A stretch of DNA of 24,069 bases from UPXZ01 sp964541615 (GCA_964541615.1 CAZIRA010000032.1:1-24069), one strand, 5' to 3'; positions 8,554 through 17,153 are shown, counted from the first letter of the stretch. The notes: generated by a model not told the origin, from the letters alone. Translations and numbers: made by a program.

Positions 8554-9885
8554 TTATTTTTTCAGGAATCTACGTTTCCAGGAAGGGATTTCCTCCACTT
8601 TTTGGAGGTTCCCTTCATCGTCTAAGTCTGAAATATCTACCAGCTTAATATCTTCAACTTCTTCAAAATTATCAAATTCAATAGCACCTTGCAAAGCCTC
8701 CTCTTCTTTTTTCTCAGGCACAATCGGCTGTTTGATGGAAGAACCATAAAGCTCGCCCATAGCTTTGTTTATCTCGGCTTCGGCAGATTTTTTCTGTTCT
8801 TCAAGCTCCTCGTTAAAAGGGAGATTTTCCTGTGCCAGCTCATCATTTTCACGTTTTTCCTCATCGCGAAGGTGTTTAATCATGTTTGCTGGCATTCCGG
8901 GTATGTCTTTTACATCAAATCCAGTTGCAATCAGTGTAATTTTTACTTCATCACCCAGTTTTTCATCAAAACTTGCTCCCCAGATAACGGTAACATCTTC
9001 ACCCACTTTGGCCATAAAGTCGTGTATCTGAGTAATTTCTTCCATTTTGATCTCATTCTCATGCGAGCAATAGAGGCTCAAGAGCACTTTTTTGGCACCG
9101 TTTACGTCGGTAGTATTCAAAAGAGGAGAATTAAGTGCATCCTCTATGGCTTTGGTGATACGGTTTTCGCCAGAAGCAAAACCGGTATTCATAATGGCCA
9201 CTTTTCCATCGCGCATGATGGTGCTTACATCGGCAAAGTCGGTATTGATATAACCCGGAACTGTGATGATTTCTGCAATGGCTTTTGCAGCATTTGTAAG
9301 AATGTCATCCGCCTTGGCAAAAGCATTTGAGAGGTTCAAATCCGGATAAATCAGTTTCAGCTTCTCGTTGTTGATTACCAAAATTGCGTCCACATATTCA
9401 CTTAACGCTACCACGCCTTCCAGTGCCTGACGGATTTTTTGTTTTCCTTCAAAAGCAAACGGTATGGTCACAATTCCAACGGTAAGGATTCCCATTTCGT
9501 GGGCTACTTTTGCAATGACAGGAGATGCACCCGTTCCTGTACCTCCACCCATTCCTGCAGTGATAAACACCATTTTGGTGTTGTCAGCCAGCATATTCTG
9601 AATGTCTTCTACGGATTCCTCCGCCGCTTTTCGGGCAATTTCAGGTTTTCCGCCAGCGCCAAGTCCGAGTGTGCTGGATTTACCCAGCTGTACTTTGATT
9701 GGTACGGGAGAGCGGTCAAGGTCTTGGTTGTCGGTATTGCAGACTACAAACGAAACGTCTGTAATTCCTTGGTTATACATGTGATTTACGGCATTGCTGC
9801 CTCCACCACCTACACCTATAACTTTGATGATGGATAGATTTGACATGGGCAAATCCAATGGAAGTGTTTCATCTAATAAATTCAT
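8554..9885 (-). CDS. ftsZ: Cell division GTPase FtsZ
   Basis: The bacterial tubulin homologue that polymerises into the Z ring at mid-cell and organises septal wall synthesis. The GTPase core shows IKVIGVGGGGSNAV (20-33), the tubulin signature GGGTGTG (113-119) and the T7 loop NTDFADV (214-220) with the catalytic acidic residues D216 and D219. A charged, poorly conserved linker runs from about 340 to 430. The last residues, EEIPSWKRRFLKK (431-443), are the conserved C-terminal peptide that binds FtsA and other partners. The 443-residue length is normal for Bacteroidota, whose linker is long. The ATG at 9885 lies 34 bp after the ftsA stop. Confidence 0.98.
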   Translation of the reverse strand: MNLLDETLPLDLPMSNLSIIKVIGVGGGGSNAVNHMYNQGITDVSFVVCNTDNQDLDRSPVPIKVQLGKSSTLGLGAGGKPEIARKAAEESVEDIQNMLADNTKMVFITAGMGGGTGTGASPVIAKVAHEMGILTVGIVTIPFAFEGKQKIRQALEGVVALSEYVDAILVINNEKLKLIYPDLNLSNAFAKADDILTNAAKAIAEIITVPGYINTDFADVSTIMRDGKVAIMNTGFASGENRITKAIEDALNSPLLNTTDVNGAKKVLLSLYCSHENEIKMEEITQIHDFMAKVGEDVTVIWGASFDEKLGDEVKITLIATGFDVKDIPGMPANMIKHLRDEEKRENDELAQENLPFNEELEEQKKSAEAEINKAMGELYGSSIKQPIVPEKKEEEALQGAIEFDNFEEVEDIKLVDISDLDDEGNLQKVEEIPSWKRRFLKK

Positions 9886-9919
9886 ATATATATGTTTGAT
9901 TTAGTAAAATTGTTCTGAT

Positions 9920-11263
9920 TTATTCAAATTGTTGCTTTTCTTGTTCTTGTTCTTTGACTTCCTGCTCTTCCTCCATTTGGTTTTCGTACTGTTTTCGTTC
10001 CATTTCATCGTATTTGAAGAGTGATTCCATGCCGGTGCTGAATCCTTTTGTAAGAGCAGATAATAATTTTTTGCCGGGAATTTTTATTCCGATGGCAGCT
10101 TTGTTGGTTTCGGTTTGGTTCAGTTCGTACAGGTCGTTTGACATTAAAATTGAGCCAACGGCTTGTGAATATCCGGGATCGTAAAATTTAGGATCGGTAT
10201 CTTCAGAAAGCCAGTCGGCATGATTTCCCATTCTGACCTGGAAACCTGTTTTTTCCTCAATAAATTCACACAGATTCTTCAATTTTGAAGCACCGCCAGT
10301 TATCACAATACCAGAATGAAGCGGATAGGGGATGGTATCAATCTGCTTGAAAAGTGGTGCCAGCATCTCTTCCAATCTCGACTCAATAATGACTGCCAGA
10401 AAAGTAGTCGAAACGCGAACTTTTGGTTCATTCGGATTGGCGTGAGGAATTTGTATGTTTAGTGGTTCAGTTACCATGCTTTCAAGTGCAGATCCGGTCT
10501 TGCATTTCAATGTTTCAGCGTTGTTAAAGCTGATTCCGAGCTCTTGAATGTCTTTCGTTATGTTCAATCCGCCCAGCGGAACTACAAATAATTCCTGTAA
10601 TTTTCCACCGCAATAAACTCCCAGAGTGGTGGTAGTAGCACCAAAATTTATCACTGCACAACCATCTTCTTTGTCCCTGTCATCAAGAATGGCCGTTGCA
10701 ATTGCATCCATTCCCAGGTGAATGTAGTCCACGCCGATTCCGGTCCGTTCAATAGTCCGTTCGAGCGTTTCTTTTACCAGGTAATGCCCGATTATCAAGT
10801 TGTAATCTATGCGCAGGTTCTGTCCCCGAAGTCCAATCGGATTTTCTACTAATTGTCCATCAATATAATATGAGAGTGGTATGCTTTTGAATACCACTAT
10901 GTTATCTGTTTTTATCTCTACCCGGCTTTCGGCCTCCATATCTTTCAGGAGTTTTTCAGTGACAATATTGTGAATCCGTTTTTCGAGAGAAACAGTATGG
11001 TGCTTCATGGATTTAGCATTGATGCTGATGCTCACCAGCGAAATCTGGTCTTTCCATTTCAGAGAATTTTTAAGCAATTTGATTGTTTCATTCACCTTAA
11101 AAGCAGCTCCGGTAATTTTTTCTACCACACCGCTTTTTACATCATCGCCCATACGTGACTGCTCACCAAGAATCTTCAAAGCATGGTCGTTCTGCACAAA
11201 TCCGGCAATTGCCGAAACATGCGACCCGCCGAAATCTACATATACAATTGCTTTGTTACTCAT
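9920..11263 (-). CDS. ftsA: Cell division protein FtsA
   Basis: An actin-like ATPase that ties FtsZ filaments to the inner membrane and recruits later division proteins. From the ATG at 11263 the product is 447 residues and opens with MSNKAIVYVDFGGS, the actin-fold phosphate-1 motif. The frame continues upstream to a TTG at 11326, but those residues are unlike the family. VINFGATTTTLGVYCGG is the phosphate-2 region and IVITGGASKLKNL the adenosine motif. Near the end, GKKLLSALTKGFSTGMESLF could be the amphipathic membrane helix. It is followed by an unusual tail of about 30 residues dominated by Glu, Gln and Lys, so the anchor is not at the extreme C-terminus as in the best-studied FtsA proteins. 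Gap to ftsQ is 80 bp and to ftsZ 34 bp. Confidence 0.96.
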   Translation of the reverse strand: MSNKAIVYVDFGGSHVSAIAGFVQNDHALKILGEQSRMGDDVKSGVVEKITGAAFKVNETIKLLKNSLKWKDQISLVSISINAKSMKHHTVSLEKRIHNIVTEKLLKDMEAESRVEIKTDNIVVFKSIPLSYYIDGQLVENPIGLRGQNLRIDYNLIIGHYLVKETLERTIERTGIGVDYIHLGMDAIATAILDDRDKEDGCAVINFGATTTTLGVYCGGKLQELFVVPLGGLNITKDIQELGISFNNAETLKCKTGSALESMVTEPLNIQIPHANPNEPKVRVSTTFLAVIIESRLEEMLAPLFKQIDTIPYPLHSGIVITGGASKLKNLCEFIEEKTGFQVRMGNHADWLSEDTDPKFYDPGYSQAVGSILMSNDLYELNQTETNKAAIGIKIPGKKLLSALTKGFSTGMESLFKYDEMERKQYENQMEEEQEVKEQEQEKQQFE

Positions 11264-11343
11264 TTTTTTGAAGAGAGGGTTATTTATTGGTAAAATAGCA
11301 TTATAGTTAACAGGCTTTTTGATCAAACTTTTTTAGCAAAAAT

Positions 11344-12087
11344 TTAGTTGCTTTTCCTTGTGCAAACCACTTGGTCGCGGTATTGTAAATCAATTTTTGA
11401 ATACGCATTCCAGCCTATTTCATTCAAACCATACAGATAAAATTTCCTTAGTTTTTCTAATTTTTGTTCAAATCGGTCGAAACTGCCCAGCATAATGATG
11501 TGGTTGCCTACGCGTGGCACAAGTTCCACTTTCATGTCCTGGTTGATATTTATCTGATCAATCTGATTGCCCCAAAATTCGTCTTTATTCAAATATTGAG
11601 CAAAATCATAAATCGAACCTGTTGCCATTTTTTTTGTCACTCTGCCAGTGAAAACAGGGACATATGCAGCGTGATTTGGAGAAACCGGCATGGTTTTTCT
11701 CAAATCATCGACGTAATAATCGTCTTCGCCGACTACACGAAGCACAGGAGTACGTTGTACGATTGAGATATAGACCGTTCCGTCAGGTGTTTTGTAGCAC
11801 TCTGCACGGCGAACCATCGGATGTTTTTCCACTTCATCTTCTATTGATTTTGTACGGATCCGTGAAAGTGTTTTTCCAATGGGGTTCAGGTCTTTTTCTT
11901 TGAGCAAAACGGCAACTTCCTCCTTGTTTAACAACATTCTTTTGTCGTAATCAGTGATGGAAATCTGAATGTTGGAGCATACTTTTCGCTGAGCGGCGCT
12001 GGTGCTTTTGCCGCTCGCAAAAACAGCATACGCCAGGCATACCACTATTACGCCAATAATTAACCCGTATTTAAGTAGTCGGTTCAT
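11344..12087 (-). CDS. ftsQ: Cell division protein FtsQ
   Basis: A bitopic inner-membrane protein of the divisome that links early cytoplasmic and late periplasmic proteins (FtsB/FtsL in other bacteria). It has one N-terminal membrane segment (about 6-25, LKYGLIIGVIVVCLAYAVFA) and a periplasmic domain with the DivIB/FtsQ-like stretch VEKHPMVRRAECYKTPDGTVYISIVQR. The POTRA part normally before it is short and diverged, as is usual in Bacteroidota. The 247 residues fit the family. The ATG at 12087 overlaps the murC end by 17 nt, which implies coupled translation. The identification rests partly on position between murC and ftsA. Confidence 0.92.
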   Translation of the reverse strand: MNRLLKYGLIIGVIVVCLAYAVFASGKSTSAAQRKVCSNIQISITDYDKRMLLNKEEVAVLLKEKDLNPIGKTLSRIRTKSIEDEVEKHPMVRRAECYKTPDGTVYISIVQRTPVLRVVGEDDYYVDDLRKTMPVSPNHAAYVPVFTGRVTKKMATGSIYDFAQYLNKDEFWGNQIDQININQDMKVELVPRVGNHIIMLGSFDRFEQKLEKLRKFYLYGLNEIGWNAYSKIDLQYRDQVVCTRKSN

Positions 12088-13480
12088 TCTTTTCAGTCAG
12101 CTCTTTGTGCTTGTTTTTCAAGAATTTCTTTATCTCCGGAACCATTTTATCAATGTCTCCTGCACCAAAAGTAACCAGTACGTCAATCTCTTTTTTATCT
12201 AACAAAGTTAATAAATTTTCTTTATTTGTCAGAGTTTTATGTTGAATAGTCACATCTTTTAAAATAATTTCCGAGGTAACTCCCTCAATCGGCAATTCTC
12301 GTGCAGGATAAATATTGAGTAGAATTAATTCATCCAGATTGGAGAGCGCTTCTGCAAATTCCGGTGCAAAATCCCGCGTCCGTGTGTAAAGGTGCGGCTG
12401 GAAAATTCCGGTGATTTTTCTGCCTGCATATAGCTGGCGGATTGACGAAATACTTGCTTTCAATTCGTTGGGATGATGAGCATAGTCATCCATGAAAACC
12501 ACATTTTCATCCTGATAAACCAAACTGAATCGCCTGTAAATTCCCTGGAAAGTTGACATTGCAGTGCGGAGCTCTTCGTTGGTAACTCCGTTGAGCCACG
12601 AAAGTGCCATCGCAGCAACGCCGTTTTCCACATTTATCATTACCGGAACTCCCAAACTGATGTCGTGGATAGTTTCGGTCGGCGCTACAAAATCGAATAA
12701 GATCTTTCCATTCTCTGTACGGATGTTTTTGGCATGAAAATTCGCATTTTCGTCCAATCCATAGGTATAATGTTTCACTCCTTTTTGGAGTTTTGGATTC
12801 AACTTGATTTTGCTATTGACAATCAGCGAACCGCCCAGTGTAATCAACGAAGTGAAATGCTCGAAACTTTCCACAAAAGCTTCCTCCGATCCGTAAATAT
12901 CCAGATGGTCGGGATCCATGGAGGTAATTACAGCCATAAAAGGTGTAAGACGGTGAAACGAACGGTCGTATTCGTCAGCTTCAACCACCACATAGTTGCT
13001 TTGGTTAGAAATAATCAGGTTGGTTTTGTAATTATTTGAAATACCTCCGAGAAATGCGCTGCACTCCACGTGCGATTGATGCATAAGATGCGCAGTCATG
13101 GTAGATGTGGTCGTTTTGCCATGCGTACCTGCAATGCAGATAGCTTTACTCTGACGGGTGATTTCTCCAAGAATTTCTGACCGCTTCATGATGCGGAAAT
13201 TGTTTTTCCGGAAATAAGCCAGTTGTTCATGTTCGTCTGGAACTGCGGGCGTGATTATGACCAACGTTTTGTTTGGTTCCAGAAATTCGGCAGGAATTTG
13301 TTCGACCGATTCATCGTAAACCACTTTTATCCCTTCCGTTACAAGGTCGTCGGTTAGTTTGGTCTGAGCGCGGTCGTAACCTGCCACTCCAAAGCCTTTT
13401 GCGCTGAAATAACGTGCAATGGCACTCATTCCAATACCACCGATTCCGAGAAAATAATATTGAGCGTACGTATTTGTCAT
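12071..13480 (-). CDS. murC: UDP-N-acetylmuramate--L-alanine ligase
   Basis: Adds L-Ala to UDP-MurNAc with ATP, the first step of the peptidoglycan stem peptide, in the cytosol. The 469 residues show the Rossmann-like opening FLGIGGIGMSAIARYFSAKG (10-29), the Mur-ligase ATP loop AGTHGKTTT (117-125), EADEYDRSF (167-175) and DDYAHHPNELKAS in the last third. All expected motifs are present. The ATG at 13480 overlaps the murG stop as ATGA, and the 3' end overlaps ftsQ by 17 nt, so the three genes form one tightly packed transcript. Confidence 0.98.
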   Translation of the reverse strand: MTNTYAQYYFLGIGGIGMSAIARYFSAKGFGVAGYDRAQTKLTDDLVTEGIKVVYDESVEQIPAEFLEPNKTLVIITPAVPDEHEQLAYFRKNNFRIMKRSEILGEITRQSKAICIAGTHGKTTTSTMTAHLMHQSHVECSAFLGGISNNYKTNLIISNQSNYVVVEADEYDRSFHRLTPFMAVITSMDPDHLDIYGSEEAFVESFEHFTSLITLGGSLIVNSKIKLNPKLQKGVKHYTYGLDENANFHAKNIRTENGKILFDFVAPTETIHDISLGVPVMINVENGVAAMALSWLNGVTNEELRTAMSTFQGIYRRFSLVYQDENVVFMDDYAHHPNELKASISSIRQLYAGRKITGIFQPHLYTRTRDFAPEFAEALSNLDELILLNIYPARELPIEGVTSEIILKDVTIQHKTLTNKENLLTLLDKKEIDVLVTFGAGDIDKMVPEIKKFLKNKHKELTEKNEPTT

Positions 13481-14625
13481 TTCAATTTTATAATGTTAAA
13501 AACCTCATCCACAATCCTGTTGGCTGAATCTTTTTGCGCCAGCAAAACAATATTTTTGGATAAATCAGTCATCTGTTTGTCGTTTAAAATCAAATCCAAT
13601 GCAGCAGGCACCAATTTTTCAATTGCCTCACTATCACGAACCATAACAGCAGCGTTTTTGTTGACCAGAGCCAGTGCATTTTTTGTCTGATGATCTTCTG
13701 CTACGTTGGGTGAAGGAACGAGAACGACTGGTTTTGCAAGCAGGCACAATTCGGAAATGGAACTTGCGCCGGCTCTCGAAACTACCAAATCAGCAATGGA
13801 GTAGGCGTAATCCATTCGTGAAACAAAATCGGTCACAATAAATGACCTGCTTATGTGTTTTTCTGCCTCTTTTCTGACTTTTTCGATGTAGAATTTTCCT
13901 GTCTGCCAAATGACCTGTATTCCGCTCTTTGCAATTGTATCCATTTTAGCAGTAATGCTTTGATTGATGGTTCCTGCACCCAAGCTTCCTCCAACTATTA
14001 AAAGTGTTTTTTTGTCCGGGTCAAGTCCGAAAAATTCGTAAGCTTCTTTGGCTTTCGGTAGCACGTTAAATAAATCCTGACGTACCGGATTTCCGGTCAT
14101 GATGATTTTTTCTGCCGGGAAAAATTTTTGCATGCCCTCATATGCCACGCAGATTTTCGATGCTTTTGCTGCCAGCATTTTGTTGGTCACTCCTGCGTAT
14201 GAATTCTGCTCTTGAAGCAGTGTTGGTACGCCGAATTCAGAAGCTGCTTTCAGCGTAGGTGCACTTGCATAGCCACCTACTCCGATAGCGATATCCGGTT
14301 TGAAATCACGAATTATTTTCTTTGCTTTCTTGATGCTTTTTTGTAAATCAAAAAGAACGCTTATGTTTTTGAGCAGATTTTTTCTGTCAAAACCCCTCAC
14401 AGGAAGTCCTTCTATAGGGTAACCTGCCTGAGGTACACGCTCCATTTCCATCCGTCCGATTGCACCGACAAAAAGAATGTCAGCTTTTTTGTCTCGAGCT
14501 TTGATTGCGTTTGCTATGCTGATAGCCGGAAAAATATGTCCGCCGGTTCCACCGCCGCTGATGATGTATCTGCCCCCAACCCCTGAAGGGGAGTTTAAAA
14601 TTGTTTTATCGCTGTCTTTATTCAT
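13477..14625 (-). CDS. murG: UDP-GlcNAc:lipid I GlcNAc transferase MurG, with repeat-derived N-terminus
   Basis: A peripheral inner-membrane GT-B glycosyltransferase that turns lipid I into lipid II. The glycine-rich loop is SGGGTGGHIFPA (23-34); a second signature near the middle is LLIVGGSLGAGTINQ, and SRAGASSISELCLL contains the donor-binding block. Total length is 382. Usual family members reach GGGTGGH within about 10-15 residues of the start; here about 23 residues precede it, including NSPSGVGG (11-18), encoded by a copy of the GC-rich repeat described at 14572-14599. No ATG or GTG lies between the repeat and the core domain, so the extension is probably translated. The stop overlaps murC as ATGA. 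The upstream neighbour is a DNA methylase, not ftsW. Confidence 0.96.
   Translation of the reverse strand: MNKDSDKTILNSPSGVGGRYIISGGGTGGHIFPAISIANAIKARDKKADILFVGAIGRMEMERVPQAGYPIEGLPVRGFDRKNLLKNISVLFDLQKSIKKAKKIIRDFKPDIAIGVGGYASAPTLKAASEFGVPTLLQEQNSYAGVTNKMLAAKASKICVAYEGMQKFFPAEKIIMTGNPVRQDLFNVLPKAKEAYEFFGLDPDKKTLLIVGGSLGAGTINQSITAKMDTIAKSGIQVIWQTGKFYIEKVRKEAEKHISRSFIVTDFVSRMDYAYSIADLVVSRAGASSISELCLLAKPVVLVPSPNVAEDHQTKNALALVNKNAAVMVRDSEAIEKLVPAALDLILNDKQMTDLSKNIVLLAQKDSANRIVDEVFNIIKLK
14572..14599 (-). repeat. GC-rich repeat copy A (inside murG 5' end)
   Basis: Read on the minus strand: TTTAAA, one base, then the 13-nt core TCCCCTTCAGGGG, then TTGGGGGC. The core is identical to copies at 17067-17079 (minus) and 17239-17251 (plus). 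The TTTAAA flank is shared with the copy at 17232-17261. It is in frame within murG and encodes NSPSGVGG. No inverted partner was found within a few hundred bases. Confidence 0.75.
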
Positions 14626-14666
14626 AATTTCGAATTGACTTTTTGATTATTGTGAACGATTCTCAT

Positions 14667-15770
14667 TTATGTAATAAATTTCTCCCCGATAGTATGTTGG
14701 GGAATTGTGTTCTTCTCCACCAAAAATAAATACTCTTTGTGTTTCCTGTCACTATTCACCCACTCGTTTGTCCACCTCATTTGAGCCATAACATGATGGT
14801 TGTAGTCTATTTCTACGGCTTTTAATAGCTTTCCACTTGATTTAAGAATTTCGTACAATTCCTCTTTGGTTGCTCTGCCTCCCGAACTGTAAGATAGCAA
14901 TATATATCGGGAATTTGTCATTTTGATTAGCCGTTCGAGTGCTTTCATCGCAAGGAATTGCTCGTTTTCATCTTTTCTGAATTCCTCAAAGACAGACGCA
15001 GTAACCGCATCTCTCGTGTCCACGCGCCGATTGGCAACGCCAAATAAATCAGGTTTATCATTGAGAATCACCGTTTTCCAAATGTGATAATAAGCAGCGT
15101 AACGGACGCGGCTTGGCGGCATTTTCTCGTTATTTGAACCGTACGGCGGATCAAAATAGGTAAAATCAAACTCTCTATTCTCTACTGTTTTGAAAATATC
15201 GCCTCGAATCACTTCATTTTCACTCATGATCGGAAATCGCTTTGGGAGTTTGAGAGTCAAATCATTAAAAGAGCGCGGCGACCATTTAGATAAATATGCT
15301 GAATAATGCCCCAACGTGCTGTCCACTTTATCCAAAGCAAGAATCAAGCTTGTCAAAAGTACACATTTATCCTCCCATTCGAGATTTAATTTGTCAATTT
15401 CGGAGCGAATTGCATCTAATTTCTGTGTGTTTTTTCGTTGAAACGGTCTTTTCGATTCTGCTTCATCAGCGCCGTAATGCTCTGTAAACCATCCGTCAAA
15501 TCCTTTCAATCCGTTCAAATGGTTAATGATTCCCTTGTAAAAATCATCTGGTTTTGTAGATTTCAGATAGCAGGTCCCAAAAACTTCCGACCAAACTGAA
15601 ATATCGTTTGCAGTGGTGTTATAACCCATTTTTGCAAATGTCTGCGACACTCTTGTCGTTCCACTGAATCCATCTAATACATTTTTTACTTCCAGCGAAG
15701 AAATAATTTCTAAAATATACGGTAGAATTTTTAATTTTGAACCGGCATATTTGATCCCTTCGGTAATCAT
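14667..15770 (-). CDS. D12-class DNA adenine-N6 methyltransferase
   Basis: A SAM-dependent methylase that modifies adenine in a specific DNA site. It has the D12/Dam-like motif order: an N-terminal KYAGSKLKILPYI (7-19), the SAM loop VLDGFSGTTR (31-40), the NDIS acidic position (55-58), and the catalytic motif DPPY (207-210) in YFDPPYGSN. The 367 residues are longer than Dam itself, with a charged insert at about 95-135 that may be the target-recognition part. No restriction endonuclease, specificity subunit or helicase gene is adjacent, so this looks solitary; a partner elsewhere cannot be excluded. It sits between apgM and murG, with gaps of 51 and 41 bp and no obvious promoter. The recognition site cannot be read from the sequence. 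Confidence 0.88.
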   Translation of the reverse strand: MITEGIKYAGSKLKILPYILEIISSLEVKNVLDGFSGTTRVSQTFAKMGYNTTANDISVWSEVFGTCYLKSTKPDDFYKGIINHLNGLKGFDGWFTEHYGADEAESKRPFQRKNTQKLDAIRSEIDKLNLEWEDKCVLLTSLILALDKVDSTLGHYSAYLSKWSPRSFNDLTLKLPKRFPIMSENEVIRGDIFKTVENREFDFTYFDPPYGSNNEKMPPSRVRYAAYYHIWKTVILNDKPDLFGVANRRVDTRDAVTASVFEEFRKDENEQFLAMKALERLIKMTNSRYILLSYSSGGRATKEELYEILKSSGKLLKAVEIDYNHHVMAQMRWTNEWVNSDRKHKEYLFLVEKNTIPQHTIGEKFIT

Positions 15771-15821
15771 AAGTGAATGTGTAGAGTGTTATTTAGATTT
15801 TGTAAAAGCATAAAAAACACT

Positions 15822-17153
15822 TTATTTTTTTAAAACTTCGTCAATAAATTCTTTTCCTTTCAACAATCCGTAACTCCCTTCTTTGCAAGAGAATTCATCG
15901 TATTTTTCCACCTTGTCGGGGTTATTTCCTGTCCTGAAAATCACAAAGGGAACCGGTTCTGAAGTGTGCGTGCGGATTGCGCAGGGTGTCGGGTGGTCTG
16001 GTAGAAGTGCGATTGTGACGGGTCCATCCCGGGTTAGCAATTCTTCCAAAACAGGCTTTACCACGCGACTGTCCAGGTATTCAATGGTTTTTATTTTCAA
16101 ATCCACATCGCCTTCATGGCCGGCTTCATCGCTTGCTTCGATGTGAAGATAGACAAAATCGTCCTTTCGCAATGCGTTAATCGCTGCTTGTGCCTTTCCT
16201 TCATAATTGGTGTCATAAAGTCCGGTAGCTCCTTCTACGTCAATGTTTTTCAAGCCGGCATACACACCGATTCCTTTAATCAAATCGACCGCTGAAATGA
16301 CTGAACCGTTTTTCAAACCATATTGAGGCAGTAAGTGCTCCATCGACGGTTTGTAGCCCGGTGACCAGGGCCAAATGCTGTTTGCCTTATCTTTTCCGGC
16401 TGCGGCTCGTTTCAGATTAACAGGGTGATTTTCGAGTAATTTCATCGATTTCAGAATCAAATCATTGAGAAAATCGGCTGTTTCTTTAGCCTCATCAGTT
16501 TTTGGTTTTATCATTAATGGCCTAAAATCTTGCCCGGGAACATCGTGTGGAGGCGTGCATTCAAGCTGCTTTACACCGTTTTTTATTTTTAGTAAATGGC
16601 GGTAAGAAACGCCCGGGTGAAAACTTACGATCTCATTTCCCAATTCTTTTTGGAGAAATAAGATTAATTCCCCGGCTTCTTCGTTGCTGATATGACCGGC
16701 TGAATGGTTTTTAATTTTTCCGTCTTTCACGCAGATCAGGTTACAGCGCATTGCCATCTCATCTTCTCCTATTTCCACTCCCATGCTGGCTGCTTCGAGT
16801 GTGCCGCGCCCTTCGAATACACGGGAGACATCGTATCCAAGCACCGAAAGATTGGCTATTTCGCTTCCGGGATGAAAGCCTTCCGGAATCGTATCGAGCA
16901 TACCGCACCGTCCCATAGCAGTTAATCTGTCGATATTGGGTGTATTGGCTACCTGTAATGGAGTCTTGTTTCCCAGTGATGCTATGGGCTCATCCGCCAT
17001 GCCGTCGCCGAGGATGATTAGGAATTTACCTCTACTTACCTTGTCGCCTAACTCCTGCCCCTCAATCCCCTGAAGGGGAAGTGCCAAGGGGAAATTAAGA
17101 GCAAAATCGTCAATATTATCTGAATGTTGAAAATTATTATTGTTTGTTGTCAT
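15822..17153 (-). CDS. apgM: ApgM-type cofactor-independent phosphoglycerate mutase homologue (possible homoserine kinase)
   Basis: A metal-dependent protein of the alkaline phosphatase superfamily. GKFLIILGDGMADEP contains the first metal ligand (D50 in the extended numbering), PGSEIANLSVLGYD (95-108) holds the candidate phospho-Ser, and DEAGHEGD and LLPDHPTP carry further ligands. ApgM proteins interconvert 2- and 3-phosphoglycerate; in some Bacteroides the homologue instead serves as homoserine kinase (ThrB2). The usual thrA and thrC neighbours are absent, so the sequence cannot decide between the two. The total is 443 residues, with an N-terminal extension of about 42 residues of which about 20-40 come from a GC-rich repeat; no ATG or GTG lies between the repeat and the core domain, although a TTG (codon 23) does. 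The ATG is at 17153. Confidence 0.88.
   Translation of the reverse strand: MTTNNNNFQHSDNIDDFALNFPLALPLQGIEGQELGDKVSRGKFLIILGDGMADEPIASLGNKTPLQVANTPNIDRLTAMGRCGMLDTIPEGFHPGSEIANLSVLGYDVSRVFEGRGTLEAASMGVEIGEDEMAMRCNLICVKDGKIKNHSAGHISNEEAGELILFLQKELGNEIVSFHPGVSYRHLLKIKNGVKQLECTPPHDVPGQDFRPLMIKPKTDEAKETADFLNDLILKSMKLLENHPVNLKRAAAGKDKANSIWPWSPGYKPSMEHLLPQYGLKNGSVISAVDLIKGIGVYAGLKNIDVEGATGLYDTNYEGKAQAAINALRKDDFVYLHIEASDEAGHEGDVDLKIKTIEYLDSRVVKPVLEELLTRDGPVTIALLPDHPTPCAIRTHTSEPVPFVIFRTGNNPDKVEKYDEFSCKEGSYGLLKGKEFIDEVLKK
17057..17080 (-). repeat. GC-rich repeat copy B (inside apgM 5' end)
   Basis: On the minus strand, TCCCCTTCAGGGG (17079-17067) is followed by ATTGAGGGGC. It encodes part of LPLQGIEG in the ApgM N-terminus. 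Its 23 nt match copy C at 17239-17261 in inverted orientation at 20 of 23 positions, counted by eye, so B and C form an inverted pair bracketing the apgM start. Confidence 0.75.

Noticed and set aside
8689..9330. Open frame of about 210 codons on the plus strand, opposite ftsZ
   Set aside because: It lies wholly antisense to a gene with full FtsZ motifs, its peptide is rich in Phe and Cys with no recognisable domain, and no promoter precedes it. The same applies to other plus-strand frames opposite recG, ftsA, murC and ndk.
11264..11326. Upstream extension of ftsA to a TTG at 11326
   Set aside because: The actin-fold motif starts a few residues after the ATG at 11263, as expected; the longer form has no support.
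14667..15770. Restriction-modification system around the adenine methylase
   Set aside because: Both neighbours are clearly metabolic or cell-wall genes; no endonuclease, helicase or specificity gene is present, so only a solitary methylase can be supported.
15785..15821. Inverted repeat AGTGTT/AACACT between apgM and the methylase gene
   Set aside because: Only 6 bp of stem with a 25-nt loop and no T tract after it; too weak for a terminator or attenuator.
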